Shown: piece after piece, positions 12,901 through 19,877 of the stretch
Layout of the letters: the number at the start of each line of letters is the position of its first letter
Numbering within the stretch: the first letter of the stretch is position 1
Source of the DNA: an alpha proteobacterium 3107
GTDB taxonomy: Bacteria > Pseudomonadota > Alphaproteobacteria > Rhodobacterales > Rhodobacteraceae
Length of the DNA: 25,669 bases
Reading direction: 5' to 3'
NCBI GenBank assembly: GCA_001483205.1
Contig: JPPB01000064.1
Span: 1 to 25,669, forward strand
Notes under the pieces: generated by a model
What the model saw: only the letters and a program-made list of their open reading frames with translations
Told to the model about the DNA's origin: nothing
The model's database searches: none
Translations under genes and position numbers: made by a program

Positions 12901-14033
12901 TCTGGGTTCCTCCCGTAAGTGGATGTGAGTTCCGGAATCCTGTTCCGAAGGGTCGTTGCAAGCTGGTCAGAGGTCAGCGCAGGCGCGCCTGCCGACCCTC
13001 TGTCCAGAAAGGTTGCCTGTTCAAGCTCGCGCAGATTCGTGGTTTCTTCGCCCCGGATATGGCGGATGAGCAATGCCCCCAGCCGTTCCCCGGCGCGGCC
13101 AATATCCACCGCATAGGTGGAAAGCGGCGGGGTGACGGTTGCCCCCTCGGGAACGCCATCATAGGAAATCACCGAAAGGTCATGGCCCATGCGCAGCCCC
13201 AGGTCGGCGGCAAGTGGGTAAAGCCCAAGCGCGGCGCGGTCAAGCGCGAACACGAATCCGGTCGGGGGCCGGGGCAGGGACAGCATTCTTGCGGCGGCGG
13301 CCCGGCCATCCTTTTCGGACAGGCATTCATCGGCCATCAGGTCCGGATCCTGCGGCAGGCCAACATGTTCCAGGCCGTCAAGGTATCCCGCCCGGCGCAG
13401 GTGGCTGTAGTAGTATTGAGACCCGCCGTTCACAAAACCGATGCGGCGGTGGCCAAGGGCATAAAGCCGCCGCACCGCCGATTTCATCGCGTCTTCGCCC
13501 GCCACATCATACCAGGCACCGCCTGCGGCACTGTCTGTCCGCCCGAACATGACATAAGGAATATAGAGCCGCCGCAGGGTCGCGATGCGGTTGTCATCAA
13601 GGCAGGTGCGCGGGATGATGAAGCCGTCAGCCTTGCTTTGCGACCTCAGCCGGGCGATCATCTCCAGCGTTTCCTCGGGGTTTGACGACGCGGCGACGGT
13701 CAGGGTCCAGCCCTTGGCGCTTGCCGAGCGGGACATGCCTGCCAGAAATTCCGCCATGAAGGGGCGATGGGCGTCATGTTCGGACATCTCGATGATAAAG
13801 CCGATGGCCCGCACGCGCCCGGTGCGGATGGCCTGCGCTGTTGCCAGGGGGCGGTAGCCGAGCTTTTGCGCCATCCGCCGGACCCGGTTCCGGGTGCGCT
13901 CGGATATGTCAGGATAGTCGTTGAGCGCCTTGCTGACGGTGCTTTTGGTCAGGCCGAGCGCCTCGGACACGTCCGAGATTGTCGCACGTCTTGCGCTGTT
14001 GGCCGGTGCCCTGAGTGTGCTTGTTATGGTCAA
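12897..14033 (-). CDS. LacI-family transcriptional regulator of the uptake operon
   Basis: The protein has 378 residues. The N-terminal helix-turn-helix is ATISDVSEALGLTKSTVSKALND (17-39), followed by a LacI hinge region (LGYRPLATAQAIRTGRVRAIGF) and a periplasmic-binding-protein-like sensor domain ending in GVPEGATVTPPLSTY. The start is TTG at 14033 with GGTGGAG just upstream. The nearby ATG (14038-14036) meets a stop at its third codon, and no in-frame ATG precedes the helix-turn-helix. As first gene of the operon, behind its own palindrome (14066-14079), it probably represses its own synthesis and the transport genes until the sugar binds. Confidence 0.93.
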   Translation of the reverse strand: MTITSTLRAPANSARRATISDVSEALGLTKSTVSKALNDYPDISERTRNRVRRMAQKLGYRPLATAQAIRTGRVRAIGFIIEMSEHDAHRPFMAEFLAGMSRSASAKGWTLTVAASSNPEETLEMIARLRSQSKADGFIIPRTCLDDNRIATLRRLYIPYVMFGRTDSAAGGAWYDVAGEDAMKSAVRRLYALGHRRIGFVNGGSQYYYSHLRRAGYLDGLEHVGLPQDPDLMADECLSEKDGRAAAARMLSLPRPPTGFVFALDRAALGLYPLAADLGLRMGHDLSVISYDGVPEGATVTPPLSTYAVDIGRAGERLGALLIRHIRGEETTNLRELEQATFLDRGSAGAPALTSDQLATTLRNRIPELTSTYGRNPE

Positions 14034-14065
14034 TTCATCTCCACCCGAATCTGGAAACTAAACAC

Positions 14066-14079
14066 CGAAACCGGTTTCG
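14066..14079. promoter_or_regulatory. Likely LacI-family operator
   Basis: CGAAACCGGTTTCG is a perfect 14-bp palindrome with the central CG step (ACCGGT) typical of LacI-family operators. It is centred about 39 bases upstream of the TTG start of the regulator gene, where it would overlap or abut the promoter. No other copy was noticed in the window, which fits a local autorepressor. Confidence 0.75.
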
Positions 14080-14147
14080 CAAACGGAAAAATCGAAAAAT
14101 CACGTCGAAAGGGCCACCGGGGGCGGTAAACAGGGCTGTTGGGGTGA

Positions 14148-14196
14148 AAAGACCTCTGCATATTGAGCGCGCCAGTGGCCAAACCGTCCGCCCGGC
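14148..14196 (+). repeat. Dispersed repeat, copy A
   Basis: The copy begins AAAGACCTCTGCATATTGA and ends CCGTCCGCCCGGC. The same start and end occur at 19599-19646 (copy B). Copy D (19750-19811, inverted) shares the first 19 bases with one mismatch, and copy C (24285-24337, inverted) shares the first 14. It lies between the tRNA-Gly gene and lacI, about 110 bases upstream of the lacI start. It codes for nothing recognisable. Confidence 0.7.
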
Positions 14197-14218
14197 AGAG
14201 TGTCGATCCGGGCCGGTC

Positions 14219-14293
14219 TGGAGCGGGCGATGAGATTCGAACTCACGACCCTTACCTTGGCAAGGTAATGCTCTACCCCTGAGCTACGCCCGC
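14219..14293 (-). tRNA. tRNA-Gly (anticodon GCC)
   Basis: Read on the minus strand, the 75-base sequence begins GCGGGCGTAGCTCAGGGG and ends with CGCCCGC, a T discriminator and an encoded CCA. The 7-bp acceptor stem is perfect. The anticodon arm TTACC-TTGGCAA-GGTAA gives anticodon GCC, and the T arm contains GTTCGAATC. All conserved positions are present. It decodes GGC (and GGU), common glycine codons in GC-rich genomes. Confidence 0.97.
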
Positions 14294-14311
14294 ATCCGTT
14301 GGGTGAGGCGT

Positions 14312-14340
14312 CAGATAGCGCCTTGCTCCCGGCCCTGCAA
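14312..14340 (-). promoter_or_regulatory. Candidate promoter of the tRNA-Gly gene
   Basis: On the minus strand TTGCAG (14340-14335) and TATCTG (14317-14312) are 17 bases apart. Initiation would fall near 14305, about 12 bases before the tRNA, with a GC-containing discriminator as usual for stable RNA promoters. Each hexamer matches only 3 of 6 consensus bases, so this is tentative. Confidence 0.35.
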
Positions 14341-14387
14341 GGACAAAACCGCGCGCCCCGGCAAAAAACCCGGCCTCCACTTACAGC

Positions 14388-15776
14388 TCAGTTTCGCAGG
14401 CCCTGCGCCTTCAGACGAGCGATAAGTTCTTCCTGTGTTCCCGTGCCTTTTGTTGAATTACACGCGCCACACAACAGTTGCAGGTTTTTGAGGTGATCGC
14501 CGCCGCCACGGGATTGCGGAATGATGTGATCAATCGTCATGTTGCGGAACGGGAACATGACCCGGCATCCGTTGCACAGCCCTTCCTGCCTGCCGTAAAG
14601 CGTGTGCTTGTGTGTCCGGTAGTCGGGCAGGGGGCCAAGGTCGGTGCGGGCGGGAATATCCGTGCGGTGATGAATTTCAAAGAACAGCTTTCCCGATCCG
14701 GCGTCCTTACCCGCCGCATCGTCGCGCAATCGCTTGTTGACCAGCTTTGCGGCGAGTGACGACAGGTCAATCCCCACCCACTGCCGTTGCAGGCGGTCGG
14801 CGGCGACAAGGGCCGTGGCGCACCCGCAAAAAGGGTCGAGGATCATGTCGCCGGGGTTTGAACTCACCCGGATGATCCGGTCGAGCAGGGCAAGCGGTTT
14901 CTGGGTGGGGTAGTCAATATACTCATTTCCAGCCGCCTGCTCAATATCCCGCCAATCATTCGTGATGGTCCTGCCCTTCGATTCGTCCAAATATTTTTTG
15001 TATTGGGGCACCGCGCCCGGCTTAAGTTGCACTACGATGCCGTCCTGATACGCCTGCTCCATTCTTTTCCGCGTCCATCGCCATACTCGGGTGATTCCCA
15101 GAAATTCATAGGTCAGGTTTGGCCGGTCATTATTCGGATTCAAAAGCGGCAAGAGGCGATAGCGACGGCCGTCCGGCTCACGATACTTGTAAGCTGTTCT
15201 CACATACTCGGGATTATGCTCTCCGAAGACCTGGTTAAATGTGCAATCCTCTGTCTTGGTGAAGCGGAAGATAATGTCGCGACAATTCGGAAAGTTTTTC
15301 TTTCCGTGGCTCTTAGGGTTAGATCGCCGCCAAGAGAGTTCGTTGCGAAAGCGGCCTGGACCAAACACCGCATCCATCAGCATTTTGAGGTAGTGGCTCG
15401 CCGTCGGGTCACAATGCAGATAGACTGAGCCGGTCGGCTTGAGAATCCGGTGCATTTCCATCAGCCGCACGGCCATCATAATCAGATAGGATTTCATGCC
15501 CTTGCCGTGGGCAAGACCGGCGGCGTCTATGATGGCGTAAAGCGCGGGTTCCCGGTCGGCGATTTCCCCATGCCATGCTTCGTCCACGTCCGACAGCGCC
15601 CAGGTGTCCTTAAAGGCCGCGCCTGCTGCCTGCGAGCCGATAGGCGCGGCGTAGTCGCGGTTGGAGTTGAACGGCGGATCAAGATAGATCAGGTCCACCG
15701 AATGGCTGTTCATGCCGCGCATGATGTCAAGGTTGTCGCCGGTCCACAGGGTGCGGTTTTTCCAGTTGGCCGTCAT
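14388..15776 (-). CDS. Site-specific DNA methyltransferase fused to HNH nuclease domain
   Basis: The protein has 462 residues. The N-terminal part is an N6-adenine/N4-cytosine methyltransferase of beta order: catalytic DPPF at 33-36, then GSVYLHCDPTASHYLK, a variable region (about 145-285) that should recognise the target, and the SAM-binding motif DPFCGCATALVAADR at 314-328 near its end. Residues 395-450 form an HNH endonuclease: C401 and C404, DHIIPQ at 416-421, LQLLCGACN at 432-440. The start at 15776 has AAGGA 9 bases upstream; a GTG at 15806 is in frame but lacks a site. It stands alone, with no partner nuclease or specificity gene. Its less GC-rich stretches (for example 14980-15420) suggest horizontal transfer. 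It may be a single-chain restriction-modification enzyme or a phage-type methylase. Confidence 0.88.
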   Translation of the reverse strand: MTANWKNRTLWTGDNLDIMRGMNSHSVDLIYLDPPFNSNRDYAAPIGSQAAGAAFKDTWALSDVDEAWHGEIADREPALYAIIDAAGLAHGKGMKSYLIMMAVRLMEMHRILKPTGSVYLHCDPTASHYLKMLMDAVFGPGRFRNELSWRRSNPKSHGKKNFPNCRDIIFRFTKTEDCTFNQVFGEHNPEYVRTAYKYREPDGRRYRLLPLLNPNNDRPNLTYEFLGITRVWRWTRKRMEQAYQDGIVVQLKPGAVPQYKKYLDESKGRTITNDWRDIEQAAGNEYIDYPTQKPLALLDRIIRVSSNPGDMILDPFCGCATALVAADRLQRQWVGIDLSSLAAKLVNKRLRDDAAGKDAGSGKLFFEIHHRTDIPARTDLGPLPDYRTHKHTLYGRQEGLCNGCRVMFPFRNMTIDHIIPQSRGGGDHLKNLQLLCGACNSTKGTGTQEELIARLKAQGLRN

Positions 15777-15932
15777 GGTTGATTGTCCTTGCCGCTCTTC
15801 TCGCACGGGCTGTCATATATCACGGAAACAGGCGCAGGGCCACGCCTCAGGATACGGACTCACAAACACCATATGACGATTGCGGCGACATGAGCGATGG
15901 CAGCAAAGACTCCGGAAGCGCCCCCTCGCCCG

Positions 15933-18900
15933 TCACTCCAGTTCCATCAGCAAATCCTTGGCGTCGATCTGCCCGCCCGGCTGAACATGCACGGCCCTGA
16001 CCACCGCGTCCCGCTCGGCATGGATACCGGTTTCCATCTTCATCGCCTCAATGGTCAGCAACAGATCACCCGCGTTCACCTGCTGGCCCGCCGAGACCGC
16101 GACCGCCGCCACCACACCGGGCATCGGCGCGCCGATATGATCCGGGTTCGACGGATCGGCCTTAAGGCGGCTGGCCACCCCGGACTTGACCATCCGATCA
16201 GGCACACGGATCACCCGCGGCTGGCCGTTCAGTTCAAAAAACACCTTAACATCGCCTTCCTCGTTGGTCTCGCTGACCGCTTGCAGGCGAATCTCAAGTA
16301 TCTTGCCGGGGTCAATTTCCGCCGAGATTTCCTCGCCCGGCTCCATCCCGTAAAAGAACGTTCTGGTGGGCAGGGCGCGCACCGGCCCGTATTGGCGATG
16401 GCGGCCCATATAGTCGAGGAACACTTTGGGATACATCAGATAGCCGTTCAGGTCTTCGTCATCGACCCTGAAGCCCTCCAGCTCTTTGGACAGGGCGGCG
16501 CGGGCGGCCTCCAGATCGACCGGCGGCAGGTGCTTGCCGGGGCGTTCGGTGTTGGGCCGTTCGCCCTTCAGAGCCTTGCGGACAATCGCCTGGGGGAAAC
16601 CACCGGGCGGCTGGCCCAAATTGCCGCGCATCATGTCGATGACTGAATCGGGAAAGGCCACATCCGTGCCGGGGTCTTCGACCTGTTCCCGGCTCAGGCC
16701 CTGGCTGACCATCATCAGGGCCATGTCCCCCACCACTTTCGACGACGGCGTGACCTTCACGATGTCGCCGAACATGCGGTTGGCATCCGCATAGGCCTGC
16801 GCGACTTCGTGCCAGCGCTCCTCCAGCCCCACGGACCGCGCCTGCGCCTTGAGGTTGGTGAATTGCCCGCCGGGCATCTCGTGCAGATAGACCTCGGACG
16901 CGGGCGCGGCGAGGCCGGATTCAAACGCCGCATATTGCGCCCGCACCCCCCCCCAGTAGTCAGAGATTTCGCGGATCGCGCCAATATCAAGGCCGGTGTC
17001 GCGCGCATCCCCCGCCAGCGCCTCGACCACAGACCCCAGACAGGGCTGCGACGTGCCGCCGGAAAACGCATCCATAGCGGCGTCCACCGCATCAACCCCG
17101 GCCTCGGCAGCGGCCAGAATCGCCGCACCCGCAATCCCCGATGTGTCATGGGTGTGAAAATGGATCGGCAGGCCGACCTCTTCTTTCAGCGCCCGGACCA
17201 GCACCCGCGCCGCCCCCGGCTTCAGCAGGCCGGCCATGTCCTTCAGCCCCAGAACATGGGCACCTGCGGCCTTCAGCTCCCGGCCCATGCCGACATAATA
17301 GCTCAGGTCATATTTGGCGCGGTCGGGGTTGAGGATGTCACCGGTATAACAGATGGTGCCCTCGCAGACCTTGCCCGCCCCGATCACCGCATCCATGGCG
17401 ACGCGCATGTTCTCGACCCAGTTGAGCGAATCGAAAACCCGGAAAACGTCAATCCCGGTCACCGCCGCCTGATGCACGAATGCCTGCACCACATTGTCGG
17501 GATAATTGGTATAGCCGACGCCGTTCGAGGCACGCAGCAGCATCTGCGTCATCAGGTTGGGCATTCGCGCCCTGAGATCGCGCAGCCGCTGCCACGGGCA
17601 TTCCTGAAGAAAGCGATAAGCCACGTCGAATGTCGCCCCCCCCCAGCATTCGACCGAAAAGAGTTGTGGCAGGTTGGCGGCGTAGGCGGGTGCCGCCCGG
17701 ATCATGTCGATGGACCGCATCCGGGTAGCCAGCAGCGACTGATGGCCGTCGCGCATGGTGGTGTCGGTGATCAGCAGCCGCGTCTGTGCCGCCATCCAGT
17801 CGGCCACCGCCCCAGGGCCTTTCTGCTCCAGCAGGGTGCGGACGCCGGGGGCGGGATCGGCGCGCAAACGCGGGGGCGTTGCGGGCCGGATGCCCGCCGG
17901 GGGCTTTGGCCGCCCTTGGGTTTCCGGGTGCCCGTTCACGGTGATGTCGGCGATATAGGTCAGCACTTTGGTGCCCCGGTCCCGGCGCTTTCTGAACCGG
18001 AACAGCGCCGGGGTCTCGTCGATGAACCGGGTGGTATAGTCATTCGACAGGAACACCGGATGTTTCAACAGGTTCTCGACAAAGGCGATATTGGTCGAGA
18101 CCCCGCGGATGCGAAACTCCCGCAGGGCGCGGTCCATGCGGGCAATCGCCTGTTCCGGGGTCGGTGCGCGGGCCGTGACCTTGGTCAGCAGTGAATCGTA
18201 ATACCGGGTGATGACGCCCCCCGCATAGGCGGTGCCGCCGTCAAGCCGGATACCCATGCCGGTGGCCGAACGATAGGCGGTGATGCGGCCATAATCGGGG
18301 ATGAAGTTGTTCAGCGGGTCTTCGGTGGTGATTCGGGTCTGGAGGGCATGACCGTTAAGGCGGATGTCTTCCTGAGCCGCCTTGCCGGTCGCCTCGGCGA
18401 TGGTCTTGCCCTCGGCAATCAGAATCTGCGCCTGAACGATGTCGATACCGGTGACTTCCTCGGTCACCGTATGCTCGACCTGAATGCGCGGGTTGACCTC
18501 GATGAAATAGAACTGCCCGCTGTCCATATCCATCAGAAACTCGACCGTGCCCGCGCATTCGTAACCGACATGGCGGCAAATCCGGTAACCGAGATCGCAA
18601 AGCTCTGCGCGCTGTGCGTCGCTCAGATACGGGGCGGGGGCGCGCTCGAGCACTTTCTGGTTGCGGCGCTGGACAGAGCAATCACGCTCGAACAGATGAT
18701 AGAGGCCGCCATGCCTGTCGCCCAGAATCTGCACCTCGACATGACGGGCGCGGGTGATCATCTTTTCCAGATAGCCCTCGCCGCTGCCAAAGGCGGCTTC
18801 GGCCTCCCGGCGGCCTTCGAGCACCTTTTCCTCCAGCTCCTCCGGCCCGTGGATCGGGCGCATCCCGCGCCCGCCGCCGCCCCAACTGGCCTTGAGCATC

Positions 18901-19373
18901 AGGGGATAGCCGATCCGTGCGGCCTCGGCGCGGATGGCCTGCATATCGTCGCCCAGAACGCCGGTGGCCGGGATGACCGGAACGCCCGCCGCAATCGCCA
19001 CCTGCCGGGCCGACGCCTTGTCGCCGAGCGCGCGCATGGTTTCCGCCCCCGGCCCGATGAAGGCAATGCCAGAGGCCGCGCAGGCATCGACAAAATCGGG
19101 GTTTTCAGACAAGAGGCCATAGCCGGGATGGATCGCGTCCGCCCCGCATTCCCTGGCCACCCGCAAAATCTCTTCAATCGACAGATAGGCCGCGACGGGG
19201 CCGAGCCCCGCGCCGATCCGATAGGCTTCGTCGGCCTTGAAGCGGTGCAGGCTGAGCTTGTCTTCCTCGGCAAAGACCGCCACCGTCTTTTTGCCCATCT
19301 CATTCGCTGCGCGCATCACGCGGATGGCGATCTCGCCCCGGTTCGCGATCAGGATTTTGTCAAACTCGGCCAC
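15933..19373 (-). CDS. pyc: Pyruvate carboxylase
   Basis: The protein has 1146 residues, the normal PYC length, and converts pyruvate, bicarbonate and ATP to oxaloacetate. An N-terminal biotin carboxylase domain (FDKILIANRGEIAIRV, the glycine-rich loop WGGGGRGMRPI, EVNPRIQVEHTVTE) is followed by the carboxyltransferase barrel (DTTMRDGHQSLLATRMRS), an allosteric/tetramerisation domain, and the biotinyl domain with K1112 in EAMKMET. The start is GTG at 19373, preceded by GGGGGAG with 7 bases between. The frame remains open further upstream (to 19847), but those codons show no homology to biotin carboxylase and no ribosome site. It is transcribed alone; the 156 bp to the methyltransferase hold no clear terminator. 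Confidence 0.96.
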   Translation of the reverse strand: MAEFDKILIANRGEIAIRVMRAANEMGKKTVAVFAEEDKLSLHRFKADEAYRIGAGLGPVAAYLSIEEILRVARECGADAIHPGYGLLSENPDFVDACAASGIAFIGPGAETMRALGDKASARQVAIAAGVPVIPATGVLGDDMQAIRAEAARIGYPLMLKASWGGGGRGMRPIHGPEELEEKVLEGRREAEAAFGSGEGYLEKMITRARHVEVQILGDRHGGLYHLFERDCSVQRRNQKVLERAPAPYLSDAQRAELCDLGYRICRHVGYECAGTVEFLMDMDSGQFYFIEVNPRIQVEHTVTEEVTGIDIVQAQILIAEGKTIAEATGKAAQEDIRLNGHALQTRITTEDPLNNFIPDYGRITAYRSATGMGIRLDGGTAYAGGVITRYYDSLLTKVTARAPTPEQAIARMDRALREFRIRGVSTNIAFVENLLKHPVFLSNDYTTRFIDETPALFRFRKRRDRGTKVLTYIADITVNGHPETQGRPKPPAGIRPATPPRLRADPAPGVRTLLEQKGPGAVADWMAAQTRLLITDTTMRDGHQSLLATRMRSIDMIRAAPAYAANLPQLFSVECWGGATFDVAYRFLQECPWQRLRDLRARMPNLMTQMLLRASNGVGYTNYPDNVVQAFVHQAAVTGIDVFRVFDSLNWVENMRVAMDAVIGAGKVCEGTICYTGDILNPDRAKYDLSYYVGMGRELKAAGAHVLGLKDMAGLLKPGAARVLVRALKEEVGLPIHFHTHDTSGIAGAAILAAAEAGVDAVDAAMDAFSGGTSQPCLGSVVEALAGDARDTGLDIGAIREISDYWGGVRAQYAAFESGLAAPASEVYLHEMPGGQFTNLKAQARSVGLEERWHEVAQAYADANRMFGDIVKVTPSSKVVGDMALMMVSQGLSREQVEDPGTDVAFPDSVIDMMRGNLGQPPGGFPQAIVRKALKGERPNTERPGKHLPPVDLEAARAALSKELEGFRVDDEDLNGYLMYPKVFLDYMGRHRQYGPVRALPTRTFFYGMEPGEEISAEIDPGKILEIRLQAVSETNEEGDVKVFFELNGQPRVIRVPDRMVKSGVASRLKADPSNPDHIGAPMPGVVAAVAVSAGQQVNAGDLLLTIEAMKMETGIHAERDAVVRAVHVQPGGQIDAKDLLMELE

Positions 19374-19396
19374 GGGCAGGCTCCCCCTTGTCGGCT

Positions 19397-19417
19397 TGCA
19401 GCGCGTCTTTCGCTGCA
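19397..19417 (-). promoter_or_regulatory. Leader hairpin of pyc
   Basis: TGCAGCG (19397-19403) and CGCTGCA (19411-19417) form a perfect 7-bp stem with a 7-base loop. If transcription begins near 19420, as the candidate promoter predicts, this hairpin lies at the very 5' end of the pyc mRNA and could protect it from 5'-end decay. It ends about 23 bases before the GTG start. Confidence 0.45.
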
Positions 19418-19426
19418 TTCGCGCCG

Positions 19427-19456
19427 GTGATACTCTCTTGCTGCATTGCAGCGCAA
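19427..19456 (-). promoter_or_regulatory. Candidate pyc promoter with PhaR-like operator in the spacer
   Basis: On the minus strand TTGCGC (19456-19451) and TATCAC (19432-19427) lie 18 bases apart. The spacer contains CTGCATTGCAG (19441-19451), within the 13-bp palindrome 19440-19452. CTGC-N3-GCAG matches the TGC-rich motif described for PhaR, the polyhydroxybutyrate-responsive repressor of Paracoccus and relatives. A repressor bound there would block the promoter directly. The site is visible; the regulator is inferred. Confidence 0.45.
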
Positions 19457-19598
19457 CCGTTTGCAGGGGGCGGGTGGTCGATTCCGAATGTTTCCCATTG
19501 GCCGGGGGTGCGCGCCGCCCACCCCATTGAGGGGTAGGCGACGCGGCCCGGTCTTGCGACCGGGCGGACGGCTTTGTTGCCGATGCGCCATTATGTAG

Positions 19599-19690
19599 AA
19601 AGACCTCTGCATAATAGCATATAGGCTGCCAACCCGTCCGCCCGGCGCTTGCGCCGGGCAGCGCCTGCCTGCCCCCCGGCAGGCGCTTTG
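19599..19690 (+). repeat. Dispersed repeat, copy B
   Basis: The copy starts with AAAGACCTCTGCATA and reaches CCGTCCGCCCGGC at 19646, as in copy A. It then continues through GCCGGGCAGCGCCTGCCTG to GGCAGGCGCTTT. Copy D shows the same continuation in inverted orientation, with about nine bases missing. The 16-mer AGAAAGACCTCTGCAT at 19597-19612 is also shared exactly with copy C. Confidence 0.65.
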
Positions 19691-19749
19691 AGCGTCTCAA
19701 CATGTTGGGGCGTATGGACTTTATGGCAATGGCGTCGTCAATGTGGACC

Positions 19750-19811
19750 GTCGCGAAAAGCGCCCGCCCAGGCAGGCGGCTGCCCGGCTTGGTCAATATG
19801 CAGAAGTCTTT
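19750..19811 (-). repeat. Dispersed repeat, copy D (inverted)
   Basis: Read on the minus strand from 19811, the copy begins AAAGACTTCTGCATATTGA, one mismatch from copy A over 19 bases. It continues GCCGGGCAGCCGCCTGCCTG and ends GGCGGGCGCTTT, parallel to copy B. Copies B and D therefore face each other and create the large imperfect palindrome of this intergenic region. Confidence 0.6.
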
Positions 19812-19840
19812 GACCGTGAAAGAACATAAAGCGAACGCCC

Positions 19841-19869
19841 TTTCCATTTCCCGCGAACAGCATTAAAGT
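19841..19869 (+). promoter_or_regulatory. Candidate uvrD promoter giving a near-leaderless mRNA
   Basis: TTTCCA (19841-19846) and TAAAGT (19864-19869) are 17 bases apart, each with 4 of 6 consensus matches. Initiation near 19876 would leave only about 2 bases before the ATG at 19878. This agrees with the absence of any Shine-Dalgarno sequence there. Confidence 0.35.
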
Positions 19870-19877
19870 TCCGCGCC

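Larger units (their letters stand above)
19550..19811. repeat. Structured inverted-repeat block between pyc and uvrD
   Basis: This non-coding block holds several nested structures. CCGGGCGGACGG (19560-19571) pairs with CCGTCCGCCCGG (19634-19645). GCCCGGCG-CTTG-CGCCGGGC (19640-19659) is a tight hairpin. GCGCCTGCC and GGCAGGCGC (19661-19669, 19678-19686) form a 9-bp stem. ATTATGTAGA and TCTGCATAAT (19590-19599, 19606-19615) form an imperfect one. The two ends of the 213-bp core, AAAGACCTCTGCATA at 19599 and its near inverse ending at 19811, make imperfect terminal inverted repeats. It fills most of the 504-bp gap. No protein is recognisable in any frame. Confidence 0.65.

Noticed and set aside
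14355..14380. Terminator of the methyltransferase gene (T-run near CCGGG motifs)
   Set aside because: The two CCGG-containing segments are direct rather than inverted repeats; at most 4 bp can pair.
14388..15776. Genomic island with tRNA-Gly attachment site
   Set aside because: The gene lies on the 5' side of the tRNA, no integrase is present and no duplicated tRNA 3' end was found; a single imported gene is the most that can be said.
19374..19847. N-terminal extension of pyc to 19847
   Set aside because: The frame is open, but it runs through hairpins and repeats, has no homology-like content and no ribosome site. GTG 19373 has GGGGGAG at good spacing and gives the normal length.
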